From Oxyruncus cristatus (taxonomy: Eukaryota; Chordata; Aves; Passeriformes; Cotingidae), in contig VXAY01002605.1 in the NCBI GenBank assembly GCA_013399855.1, positions 117,998 to 181,997 on the forward strand: DNA of 64,000 nucleotides, read 5' to 3'. Within the stretch, counting starts at the first letter, position 1. Each line of letters begins with the position of its first letter. Below, one piece after another: positions 1-10,050 of this stretch. The notes under the pieces were generated by a model. The model saw only the letters and a list, made by a program, of their open reading frames with translations, was not told the origin of the DNA and did no database searches. The position numbers and the translations under genes were made by a program.

Positions 1-420
1 AGGTAAGACCATCAAACAACAACGCCTCCTCAGTCGCCAAAACGCGCCTCCAACACACACCGGCAAGCCCACAAGTACACACAGACTCCCACAATAATAG
101 CATTAGATGCCATTAACAGGCTTTAGCCTTGTTTCTTTTCAGTGGAAAAACTATTTGACATCCCTCAAGCCCAGGCTCAGCGCTGCTTGACCCTTTCCCT
201 TCCCTGCCTACATTAAAAGAACAACTAAATAGCTGCGCACAGCTCGAGCCAGCCCCTCCTCGCTCCAGGTGTCTGTATTTTACTTAGGGCCCCAAGCTTG
301 ATTCAGCTCATACAGTTTCTGACAAGCTTCAGCTGGCCCTCGTCACCAGACAGGCAGATCAATTAACAGAGGGATTTTTCTTCCCTAGCTCTCTTCCTGG
401 ACCTTTAACCCCTTGTGTGT
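1..420. promoter_or_regulatory. CpG-bearing opening segment, possible edge of a promoter or first intron
   Basis: The first 420 bases are richer in G+C and CpG than most of the window, with CpGs in the first 70 bases and again near 225-270. The very first bases read AG|GTAAGA, a good match to a vertebrate splice donor, so a plus-strand exon could end at position 2. A pyrimidine tract ending in CAG lies at about 130-142 and resembles an acceptor, but a 138 bp intron is short and the frame after it stops within about 16 codons. Seen: composition and splice-like strings. Inferred: closeness to a CpG island left of the window. Nothing here identifies a gene. Confidence 0.25.
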
Positions 421-2189
421 CCTGGCGCTCTATGAAAGGAGGGCAGAAAGCAAGCACTAGGAAAAAAAAAAAGAGTTGCCATTTAGAGATTTCCTTTTTC
501 CTCCAAAATTCCCTCTACTTTTGCTTTTTCTACCTATCTCAGAACCTCAGCTTTCTGCAAAGATGCTTCTGGTTGTTCAGAACCTCAATTTTTTTTTTTC
601 CCATCAGAACAGAAAGTTTTAAAATTCGCTCTCCCTCTTTCTCCTTTTCTCCCCTCCCAAATCTCTTTATATTATGCCTCCAAATGGGATGAAGTTTAAT
701 GTTTTATTTGGGGTGGAAAATTCTTTTCTGCTTGTTCATTTTACATTCTCTTTTTCCACTGCACCCATTTTTCCAAATTGCCACGTGGAAAAGACAAATT
801 TTGGCTAAGACCAAGTCTGGAGCTGATCCTTTGCAAACTTTCTTGAAAAGTTATCAGAATACAAGTGACAATTTGTGGATGAAAAGGAACTGAAAAAAAA
901 AAAGGGGGATAGAAATGACCAAGACAAAAAAAAAAAAGTGTTTAGAAATTACTAAATAGGAAACAAATTAAAAAATTTCAAACTGAAAAAAAGCAGAGAT
1001 GGTTACAAATTGCCCTATGAAAAAGAAACAATGTCAACTTGGTAATTTTATTTTGAAATTTCATTATACCTCCATTCATCTTTGGTGAGAGCATACAAGA
1101 GAGCATGTCAAAGGCATGAAAAGCTCCTTCAGCAACAGCAAAGCACAATAAATAAGTTTAATTACTAGTGATAATAATTAGACATTTCTGTGAAAAACAG
1201 TTCCCAGAACTACTGAACGCTATTGAGAAAAATAAATGTTATGGCTACTGCAGGGAGATCCATTTAAATGCATTGATAGTTATAAATAATTTAAAATTTG
1301 TGAGGGGTTGTTATTATTTTTACTTTTTGAAAAAGCCTTCCTTCAATTCCTTAGGAAAGGCCTGTATTTTACTAATAAAAATGGGGTTTGACCATCACTT
1401 TAGTACACAAGTAGTACCACGGCAATAATGACACAGTAATTAATGACAAGTAATAAACACCAAAGCAACCTGTCGACCTCAGAATGCTGCAGCAGCTCTG
1501 CAAAATCTGAAAATTTTGGAAAACAGCAAATCTGAATGTGAAGAAACGAGCACTGCTCTTCCTATACGTAGCCTTCACCTGGTGAAATGCATTTCGGCAT
1601 TAGCACACCTCATTTTATCAGGCAGACAAGAGTTTTAACTCTTCCTTGGTAGAGGTGATAATTTTGCAGTCTCTTGTCTATGAGACTGGGTATATGGTAA
1701 CTGGTATACTGCTGTACTTTTTCAGGACAGTGTTAAAAGAAAAACGAGACTGCAAAAATCCCACACCAAAGCTGGCATGACAGATGAGAGGTGCCAGGCA
1801 GAGTTGAAGGTATTGCCTCTTCTCTGGTTTATAGTGCACAATTTTCTTAGCAAGGGGGAAGGGCAGCTGGTAGTCTTTCACTCTGTATGGAGAATCCTTA
1901 TCAAGGATTTGGGAATGGAGCTTCCATTATTTGGATGGGTGCCATTTAATGTTTTCAACAGTTGTTAGAAAACATGAAGCTGTTGCTGACACAGACTGGG
2001 AAGGTGGTAAATAGTGACGGCAGGCCACTGATGCACAAAGGAACAGTGAGCCAGGGGAAGTATAAAATGATAACTTTGGATAAACAGGGTCCAGGGAATA
2101 GTTATAGAAGAGAAGGACTTTCTCGGGGAGTGAAATGGCTCCAGAAGGAACATGGCAGGATTGTGGATGCTAAGCTACCTGTTAGCTCT
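421..2189. other. Unique AT-rich sequence with A and T tracts; no gene seen
   Basis: From about 460 to 990 the plus strand alternates pyrimidine-rich stretches (590-600 is a T run) with A runs near 460-470, 892-903 and 927-938. The longest open frames here are under 100 codons, overlap on both strands, and show low-complexity Phe/Ser or Lys content, which is what random translation of such tracts gives. No repeat family, RNA gene or coding signature was recognised. Confidence 0.6.
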
Positions 2190-2830
2190 GTAGCTGGAAG
2201 AGTAATTTCAGCCCTTAGTGTATTTAAGCAGGAGGATATGGCCTAGAAGCCCAGGGTAATATTATCTTTTTCTGTGGCACTGTTGTGACCACTAATGGAA
2301 TAGTGAATCCAGTTCTGGTGCCTATGTTTAAAAAGGTTGTTGATAAATTAGAGAGAAGAGCCAAGGGAATGGCTAAAGGACTAGAAAACACTGTGAGGAT
2401 TAGGAAACAATTGTGAGAGGCTCAAGAAGCTCAGACTGTTTAGCTTAATAGAGAAAAGGTTAAGGAGTGACTTGACCACAGTATACAAGAACCTTCAGAG
2501 GAAACAGAATTTGATGGAGAGCTCTTCAGTTTAACAAAGATGTACGTAAAACAAGATCCAACATCTAGAGGTCAAAGCTAGATGAATTGACGGCAGAAAT
2601 TAAGGGGAATTCTTTAACATGAGAGTGCTTAACGATGGGAACAATTTACTGAAGATTGTGGTGGCATTGCCAGCATGATAGTTTAGCATCATCTTTGGAA
2701 GGTCTGTTGAAATGTATAGCATCACAAAAAACCTTCAACAAGTCCTGTGGCCTTTACTAGACAGAGAGGCAAACTAGATAATGGCCTTGCTTCTTTCTGT
2801 CCTTTAGTCTCTAAAATTAAAAATCTATGT
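2190..2830 (+). mobile_element. Ancient CR1-type LINE, 3' end relic
   Basis: This stretch follows the order of landmarks in the terminal part of old amniote CR1 LINEs: a segment like 'gaatccagttctggtgcc' near 2305, 'ctcagactgtttagctta' near 2430, 'gtgacttgaccacagtata' near 2467, 'ggaacaatttactgaag' near 2640 and a closing 'ggcaaactagataatggcc' near 2768. The last part of the reverse-transcriptase ORF and the 3' UTR would lie here; stops and indels break every frame. The pattern resembles the older CR1 group abundant in turtles and crocodiles more than the young avian CR1 at 16411, so the copy probably predates bird diversification. The left limit is soft; similarity fades near 2190. Confidence 0.75.
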
Positions 2831-4799
2831 ATGCACTTTGCCTAAATATTGTTAGTTATCTTTAACGATGTGTGACAGTGTGCCTGTTATTAAAAAAACA
2901 AAACACTTTTGGTCTGTCCATGCTCTTAAACTCTTACCAGGGAATACAAAACATGACTCACACAACACACATAATGCTGAAAATTTTCTAATAAACTTGT
3001 TGATCCTTTCAGATCATTGTCAATGCTAAAAACAATGACCTTAATGTTTTTAGTACTTTACAGTGTAAACACAGAAGGCCAGTGACTCCTTTTACTTCTC
3101 CCTTTTAGTCAGACGATGGCCAAGTTTCACTTTTTTGATCTGATCATAGAGCTTTTTATTATTATATTAATAATTAATAATTAATAATATTATCCTTAGA
3201 TAGCCCCAGAGGGAAGTTCAGTGGGTATAAAATAACAGGGTGTTTTGAAGGAGTTTTTAAGTGCATCATCACGCATTTAAAAAGTGAACTCTACAAAATG
3301 AATAATTGCATTATCAGTGCTGACCCACTCTTAATCCTGCCCATCATAGAATTCATTAAAATGAGAGTCTAATGAGCAAAATGAATGCATTCTTCTACCA
3401 GGGCTTTGATAACATCCTAAGAGTATGCCTATCATATTTACTTCTTCATCCACCCCCAGCAACACTTTGAATGCACAGTCAATTTCTGTGGATTTGTTTC
3501 TTGTTGAATCAACATGGTTTGAAGACAGTTACCTTTTGAAAGTTAAAACTAGGATGGGCAGTGCAATGGGCTGATCAACCCTATGGTCCCAAACATTTGT
3601 CAAATGGGATTTAATGAAACAGGAGTGCCCTTGCTAACATGCTGAATCCAGCCTGTAATCCCCAGTATAACAAGAAAACAAAGATGTTTCCATCCCCTCT
3701 TATATCAGGAATACAGATAAGATGATGGAATGATGTGAACATAAAATAATTGTACACACAGAAGCTTATGCAAAAAGGCTTTGTTTGGAAGTGCTGGAAA
3801 GCCACTCACCCCTAAACAATGGGGCAAATTAGCATGCATCCAGCCCAAGGGTGCAAGCAGCACACACACGCACTCCTGGTGACGGATGCTTAGCTCTTGC
3901 TGGGAGGTCACCACTGCGAATCCTTCTTGAGAAGGCAGCATGTCAGATTTCAGACACTTTCCCTACAAATGGGCTTTTGCAGCTCAAAGAAGGAGAGTGG
4001 GGGAGCTTTTCGATCCAGATAATAAAGTCTATTTACATGAAAAGATGCCGCTTTCAATGACATGATTAATTTCGGAAATACCTGGCATCTGAATGAAGCA
4101 AAGACTTCAAGAGATGACTGATGATGAGAAAAGATAATTAGGCAAATGTCAAGAGTCAGTGTTTTGATTGGTGACTGAGAGGCTGGTCTGACTAGGTTAT
4201 CTTATACTCATTCCAGATGGAAATGAAAGGTCTTTGTAGGGAGAGCAGGGTGATCCCTTCATGATTAAACATAAACTCTGTTTAAGTCTAGATCTCTCCT
4301 AGGTTTTCCTCCTGGAAAGTCCTTCTACCCCAGCAAGTGCTCTACTTGCATGGTACTGGACCAAGCTTGTCCTGTCTGAATCTTAAGGTATTTTAAACAT
4401 GAACAATTTATCTTGCATTTTATTACTACAAGGCTAGAGCTGCCTTAGCCTTTTCAAAACATCCTGGCTTGGCTTCTCCCCAGCTCTCCAAAGACAGAAG
4501 ATAATACAGCCATTTTGAAGGGAGGGCAAAAGATAGTCCCTTTGTGCCCAAATGTGCCCAAATGTCCCTCCTCAACTCCCCATCAAATGCCCAGGGTAGT
4601 GACTGCCATTGAATACTGGTGCCCTCCACAGGACAGATGAAAGAATGAAGAGGGTGGTGGGGACTCTGGCGTGGCTTATTCTGACAGGATCGCCCTGTTG
4701 AGATTGATGGATTATCTCCCCTTCAGAAAACGGATCATTCACAAGGCCCTCTCCCTAATCCATCACAGTGCTCTGGACCACACTTCCCATCGCTTGTCC
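2831..4799. other. Unique sequence; short AT and 11-bp tandem repeats, no gene seen
   Basis: This interval has an AT-only patch at about 3153-3193 built from ATTA/TAAT units and a two-copy 11 bp tandem (GTGCCCAAAT-type unit) at 4544-4565. Small open frames at 3705-3941 and 3851-4060 overlap each other on opposite strands and have no recognisable domain. No coding exon, RNA gene or named repeat was seen. Confidence 0.6.
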
Positions 4800-5280
4800 A
4801 TTCTCCATGCACGCTGCTTTTGATTTGTGGGATATGCCGGCTTTGTACAGGCGCATTTAATCCTCAGCAGGAAAACCGACGACACTCGGAGACCTCACTG
4901 GCTTTCCAAATCGGTTTGCAGAGGAGCTCAAAGCACCGTTTGCTTCATCTCTCTATTGTTGTGGTGCAGACCAAACACCAAACACCAGGCCTGGTTCATC
5001 ATCTATCGAAAGGCCCCCGCTGCAAAGGCAGCCCCCAAAGATCAGCTGACGAAGCACCAGTCTGATAAGTCATACCTAATTTGGCCAGCCATCCAGCGCT
5101 GAGGCTGCTATTAGTTAATCTTCATATAATTTGTCGAAGTAGGCCTTATGAAGTACTGGAAGTAATTGTCTCCCTCCCCCCCCTTCCCAGTCCCATGGCC
5201 ACGCATGTTTCGGGGTTTAATAACAGACTGTATCGCGCAGTCAGAACCAGCGAAGGTTTTATAGCAGTGCATTAGCCAGA
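4800..5280. promoter_or_regulatory. Putative conserved regulatory block, CpG-retaining
   Basis: About 18 CpG dinucleotides fall in 480 bases by eye, far denser than the surrounding DNA, without forming a true CpG island because many A/T stretches intervene. AT-rich homeobox-type strings such as 'tattagttaatc' (near 5108) alternate with CpG-containing ones such as 'atttgtcgaagtagg' (near 5130). Two overlapping open frames of 81 and 91 codons cross the block in different frames, with no recognisable domain, no codon bias and no splice context, so coding is unlikely. Retained CpGs in otherwise CpG-poor vertebrate DNA are typical of conserved enhancers, but no alignment could be made. Function is inferred. 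Confidence 0.35.
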
Positions 5281-6829
5281 GGTGGATAACCTATCTCTAG
5301 AGGCTTGATTGACTGGAAACATATTCTTAGCCTGCTTAAAACTGCTTAGAGTGTGTCACGGAGGTCCCCCAAAATAAAACGTTCAGTGTATTTAGTGAAA
5401 CCCTACACCCTAAGTACATGTAAGGGCACTGTAAGATACTAATTAGGTTGTAACATAAAACACCGTAAAAAGCAAAGCTTGACATACCAAAAAAAAAAAA
5501 AAATGTTTAAGCTCTGGCCAGCTCTTTCATGTTAGAGAAATACATTAAAAATAAATTCACAGCAAATATACTGGGGCTTTGAATAAATCTGTTTCTCATA
5601 GTAGTCTGTAGCTGGAAAGGATAGACATTGTTCATTATGGAGAACTTCCTACTTAAAATTGTCCTCAGATATTAGAAACTATTCTTATTTACTTTTCCTC
5701 TAAAAAAATTTACAATCCTCTAGCACTAAGATCAGCAAACGATAACTTTGATGATGCTGGTTAGAATATGCATGCCCAAGTTTTTCCCCCCAATCTTTTT
5801 CCTAGGAAAGGTGAGGGGAAGAATGATACCAGATGAAAATATTGATATTGCATGATGGCATGTAAAACTGCTATAATAATAATTTCAGAAGAGTAACATG
5901 CCTTAGAATTCTTCCCTTGAAATTTAAAATTAAAAGTCCTGTTCAAACACCTCTCAGTGAAGCTGTAGCACAAAGTTAGATTTTTAAGGTGAAAGTCTTC
6001 AGATCTATCTCAAGAAATCACCCACAAACTATAAAAGCGCTACATCTTTTTTTAGCATCTGCAATTCTGACATTTTATGTTTAAAGTATTAATTGTCAGT
6101 CAAAAGATTTTCTCCATGCTTATGGGCGTTTCTTCTGTTATCTGGTGCCACTTAGCTCCACTACACTGCATAAATTAGAAACACTACCTCCTTAATAATG
6201 TTGGAATTAGTGTAATTTTTTAAACATTTAAGAATATAATTATTTACTTCCATCATAAATATTAACTATTGACGTAAAATATGTGTGATGTACTGAAAGA
6301 AGTAGAACTCAGCATTGTCAAGGATAAATTTAATTGTATCAAACAAAATTAATATAGTTATCTAGAAAGAAAAACTGGGTGAGATTGATCCCAATGCCTT
6401 TATAAATATATCTAATAGTACATACATATATATATGTATGTATATAATTTGCGTTTTGCAAAAATAACTATAGATTTAAATATTATCCTACCACTTCCAA
6501 AAGGTACCTTTTGCAAAAGCCTTGCCATTGTTGCACATTATTGAAAGGAATGAAGTGCTAATTTAATAAATATGTCACTAGCTGTGTTCAAACTAAACAC
6601 CATTAACGTATGTTTGTTGTTGTATGTGCATAAGGTTACAGATTGCAAATCCCCTTACTAGGAAACAAGCTGCATTTTATCAATGAATATATTCTTTTTT
6701 GGGTTTTACGGCTTTGCTTTAATGTGGACGGTCACTTTTCTTCCTGTGTTCAGAAAGGTACAGTTAATATTTCTTCCCAGATTTAGCATTTCCCTTGAAG
6801 GTTTTTGTGATTAACAATATAATATTTTT
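5281..6829. other. AT-rich unique sequence with two perfect palindromes; no gene seen
   Basis: The interval includes an A15 run at about 5489-5503, a perfect 24 bp TA/CA palindrome at 6419-6442 and a perfect 16 bp palindrome centred on GGTACC at 6498-6513. Around 6140-6260 the DNA is very AT-rich with TAATTA-like strings. The longest open frame, 5761-5973 on the minus strand, has 70 codons and no recognisable features. Confidence 0.55.
6419..6442. repeat. Perfect 24-bp palindrome (CATA/TATG microsatellite-like)
   Basis: The left half TACATACATATA is exactly the reverse complement of the right half TATATGTATGTA with no spacer. It probably arose from a short TA/CA microsatellite. It could form a cruciform in supercoiled DNA, but no functional role is indicated. 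Confidence 0.8.
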
Positions 6830-7130
6830 ATTGAGTTATTTCACACACAAATGACTGGGCCCGAAGGGTATTCTAGGTTTACAAGATTTTACTAATAAGT
6901 ACGCTCCCCTTTGTATTAAAGCTGCTAATTAGTGCCTTTAAACAGCTCAACATCTAATTCTTTGAAGGCACCATATAAAGGGCTGATATAAAACTGTTTA
7001 TGTAGAAGGATATATAAAATAAGAAGGTGTTAAACCCAACACAAATTGAGTGGCAGGGGGTTCCCTAAAGTGCTAATTTTATGTTTGTTTTCGTCTCATT
7101 TAAAGTTAAGATGTCTGCATTGTAACAGTG
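6830..7130. promoter_or_regulatory. Putative AT-rich conserved block with homeobox-type sites
   Basis: Strings such as 'aaagctgctaattagtgcc' (near 6920) and 'catctaattc' (near 6950), together with 'gcaccatataaagggctg' (near 6969), form a run of well-spaced homeodomain-like and MADS-like motifs without any repeat signature. CpG is sparse, so the case is weaker than for the block at 7690-8300. The nearby position of three such blocks suggests a regulatory landscape. This is inference from motif content only. Confidence 0.22.
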
Positions 7131-7249
7131 ATGTGTAACACGCTTTACATACAGATTAAGCAAAATGTGTCAATTTATGAGCCTTTTTTGCCTGGAGAAG
7201 TATCCACCAGTAGATTCATCAGTGATTTTATGCATGTGTACATTTATAC

Positions 7250-7344
7250 ATATGTGTGTGTGCGTGTGTTTTCACATGAAGGGATCCCAAAGTGTGTGCT
7301 GTGTATACAAAGCCGTGTGAGTGCCCACACACACACACGCACAT
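7250..7344. repeat. (TG)n and (CA)n microsatellites in inverted arrangement
   Basis: A short TG run at 7252-7269, interrupted by one CG, is followed about 57 bases later by a CA run at 7326-7343, also interrupted by one CG. Because TG and CA are complementary, the two can pair as a stem of roughly 14-18 bp around the intervening sequence. Each run is ordinary; the inverted placement is the notable point. Confidence 0.85.
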
Positions 7345-7689
7345 TTTTATGTCCATAATAACTAGCCCCGAATTTCAGTTATTATGGAAAACTTTACCTG
7401 AATTAATTAGGAAAGATTGCTCATTTTAAAAATGTAACTATTTCATTTCATTTAAATGTATTGTGAGGTATTAAATCCACATTTTCTTTAATTGGTATTG
7501 CTAAACTGAACTGATTTATACGCACAGACGATATTGTAAGTTACATTTTATCCTTCCTTTCTCCAGCCTAATCTTCAAAATATTTCAGAAATCCATTAAA
7601 AAGGTGGGAATTTTCACTAAAAAATGCTAAATGAAAATTGTAAAACTGCTTCCTAGGAAGCTAAACAAGAATATTTCCATTTTTTCATT

Positions 7690-8300
7690 AATGCAATCGT
7701 TTGTACAAACACAGTTTTGAACGAGGTTTTAAAAATCTCGTGAAGTGAATTTCTGCGTCTCACGAAGAGCTGTGAATTGAGTCAAAGTCTCAGGTGTCCA
7801 TCTTCGAGTGACCTCACTTCACCTGCTGAGACCACCACCACGGCGCTCCACTCTCCGCAGCCACTTTCCGAGGGGTGGTGATTGTTTTCTGACACATCCC
7901 CATATACACGCGTAAGACAACAGGGGAGACCAGACTCTGAAAGTGGGAGAGCTCACTGCAGGATCCCACCCGAGCCAGGCGGTCCTGCTGCAACTAATCA
8001 GTTTGCAGGTCTTGAGCTAGTACAGGTGTACTCATGTCAGGGTTCACACGCAAAACTGATAAAAATTTATTTATGCAACCCGCTGGCTATGCATAATTAC
8101 GTGCTGAGTGTAATTTACATACTACCAAAAATGTCTTTTGCAAACATTAAGATGGAGAATGTCAGTAAGGTAAAGCTACAAGAGAGGGTGACAAAAAAAA
8201 TAGAAAACTATCTCTCAGGTAGGATGACAAATACACCATTGTCATCTCTTTACTGCTATAACTTATCGCAAAGAAATGGAGGTTAAAAACTAAATATCCA
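7690..8300. promoter_or_regulatory. Putative conserved enhancer block, CpG-retaining
   Basis: About 18 CpGs lie in 610 bases by eye, with an E-box-like CACCTG near 7819-7824, a second GC-rich core at 7835-7880, and an AT-rich right half holding a POU/homeobox-like string ATGCATAATTAC at 8089-8100. An open frame of 134 codons at 7882-8286 on the plus strand is the longest in the window. Its composition is unremarkable, no domain or Kozak context is apparent, and no splice or promoter signals support it, so I treat it as chance. The alternation of CpG-rich and homeobox-rich stretches resembles developmental enhancers. No alignment was available. Confidence 0.38.
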
Positions 8301-9604
8301 TCCTTTGCATAGTACAGTAAACTTTTTTGAGAGTTCCCTTCTTAAACTACATTAAGTTCTGTCTTTTTGCTTTTGATAGGCAAGTAAAAAGACATCAGCA
8401 TCTGGCTATGCTGGCCAATGTACAAACACATGCTAAAAATAGACTTTCCCCATAGATAGCAGTCTAAGTAAACTGTCTGTTCATGGAAAGATGATAATGT
8501 AAGAAGAATAATATAAGCAATAGAATCTTTGTGGGTTGTTACTTCAAGAACAGTGTTTCACCACTATGTTATGTTTATTTGGGCAAGGGTTTTTCACTTT
8601 TGTAGGATGAATCACTTATTTTGCAACCCATGCTACAACTGTTTTGCTCTGTTTATTTTATGTGTATGTACAAAGGCAGTGGGCGGAAATGAACAGGCTA
8701 AACTCAAGATTTTCTTAGCATGATCTTGAGGAAAATCCAGTGTACCTTTTTAAAATCTATTCCAAAAGGCTTCTTAAAGCTTTACCTCATTCTCAAAGTA
8801 TATGATCAGCTGGCATTGTCAAAGCAGAAGTAGAAATGCTGTCACCAACATTTGCATCTGATTTATGCCCCTCACCACACACTGAAGTGTCTAGAAAGAC
8901 ACCTTTATTGTTTTGTGTTCAAAATTTAAGGTGAAATTACATATATGATGCTTTATAGTTGCCTCAGCATTAGATCTTAAAATACACCAATCTCTCCTTT
9001 TCATGGTCTTTGTTTCTTTATTCCTAAACTTAGCTTTCCCTGAAGAGCCTCTGGGAGCAAGAAAAATTGGAAAGTTGCCCTGACTCTCATTCTGCCCTGA
9101 CATATGTGTTGGTATGCTTCAGAGCAGCCTAGAGGCAGCTTCGACAAATAACATCTGGCAGTTTGCCTCTAAGACTTGCATTTATCCTGTTGAACTTCAG
9201 GCACACACACTGAGGCATCTTTGGTGGGAGCCCATCACTTTGTTTCCTCTCTAGGCAAGTAAGAAAGGCAGCCACATCCAAAATGGGCATCCTTGAGGCA
9301 TGTGGGATTTGGTTTTCTTTATAAATAAATCCCATGAAAGAAAAGAGAAACATAGTTATGATGTGTACTCTGGATCAAGTAGAAATGGGAGAGCAGCTCT
9401 GCCATTTCTCCTTTTTGTAACTTAGGAAACCTAGCCATTAACCCACTGGCACGGGCATTTTTGCAATAGATTGATGTGCCACTGAATTTTACTGTACCGT
9501 GTCAAAGAGTTGTTCGTAGACGAAAAGTAAAAAATTGTTTGCTTCTGTTTTAACTTTCTCCTTCGCTTCTCTGTGAAGTTACTGTGCTGAAGAGTTGCCT
9601 CATA
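8301..9604. other. Unique sequence, nothing recognised
   Basis: No repeat family, RNA gene or coding exon was recognised. Small open frames (8529-8723, 8891-9103 minus, 9129-9353 minus) are 64-74 codons long and featureless. A few CpGs cluster near 9450-9520 next to the LINE relic that follows, and this part may be further, unalignable LINE sequence. Confidence 0.55.
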
Positions 9605-9850
9605 CTACTGCATGACAGCACAATTCCTAATAAATCCCACCTGACTGAAATGAATTAGGTCTGGGAATATGCGTTCCAGATTATTAACCAGCACCTTTAC
9701 AAGTAACTTACCATCCACATTTATTAAAGATATTGGGTGATAATTTGTGCAGTGTTCTGGATCTCTCTCTGGTCTAAGAATTATGGTAATTAGTGCTCTG
9801 AGAGAAGATGTCACTCGTATGTTTCTCAGGGTGCAGAGAAGAGCATATCA
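9605..9850 (-). pseudogene. L1/Tx1-type LINE reverse-transcriptase relic
   Basis: Translated on the minus strand, 9605-9814 reads through 69 codons that align well with the fingers part of L1-clade reverse transcriptases. The segment 'NYHPISLINVDGKLLVKVL' corresponds to the conserved 'YRPISLLN.D.KI..K.LA' block, and 'DLIHFSQVGFIRN' to 'LIH.DQVGFI.GR'. The preceding 'ALITIILRPERDPEHC' matches the 'A.I..I.K.GKDP..C' strand. Similarity may extend upstream to about 9850 in another frame. Catalytic motifs A and C and the endonuclease domain are absent, so the copy is dead. CR1 elements do not carry this block in this form, so the source is an L1/Tx1-like LINE. Confidence 0.75.
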
Positions 9851-9924
9851 TTACACTCCTTTTAGATTTGAGATGGATAACTCCCAGGCTATTCCTATTT
9901 TTTAACCTTGGCCAGTTGTGTGTG

Positions 9925-10050
9925 GATGGAGGCTCTGAGCAGGTCAGGAGACCTGTGCTCCATCTCCAGCTCTGCCAGCACAGGACAGTGCACTGTTGGC
10001 TTTGACCTGGCCCCTCATTTTCAGCTGTAAATGAGAATAAAGATCTGTCA
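9925..10050 (+). mobile_element. MIR-like tRNA-derived SINE fragment
   Basis: The order 'caggagacctgtgctc', 'ctccagctctgcca', a 'gtgcactgttggctttgacctgg' -type segment (9988-10010) and 'cctcattttcagctgtaaatg' -type segment (10013-10034) follows the MIR consensus, in which 'gacctgggttc', 'cagctctgccac', 'tgtgaccttgg' and 'cctcagtttcctcatctgtaaaatg' occur in that order and spacing. The tRNA-derived head and the tail are degraded. MIRs spread in early amniotes and decayed copies are found in reptiles and birds. It lies just right of the LINE relic and on the other strand, so the two inserted independently. Confidence 0.6.

Noticed and set aside
131..192. Pyrimidine tract plus CAG followed by a short open frame, resembling a second exon after the donor at position 3.
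   Set aside because: The implied intron would be about 138 bp and the frame stops after about 16 codons; no homologous protein is recognised.
5400..5415. Two CCCTA-like strings resembling an interstitial telomere repeat.
   Set aside because: There are only two imperfect units (CCCTACACCCTAAG), which is within chance.
7882..8286. The longest open frame in the window, 134 codons on the plus strand.
   Set aside because: It has no recognisable domain, no good start context and no splice sites, and it overlies a block whose CpG and motif content suggests regulatory DNA.
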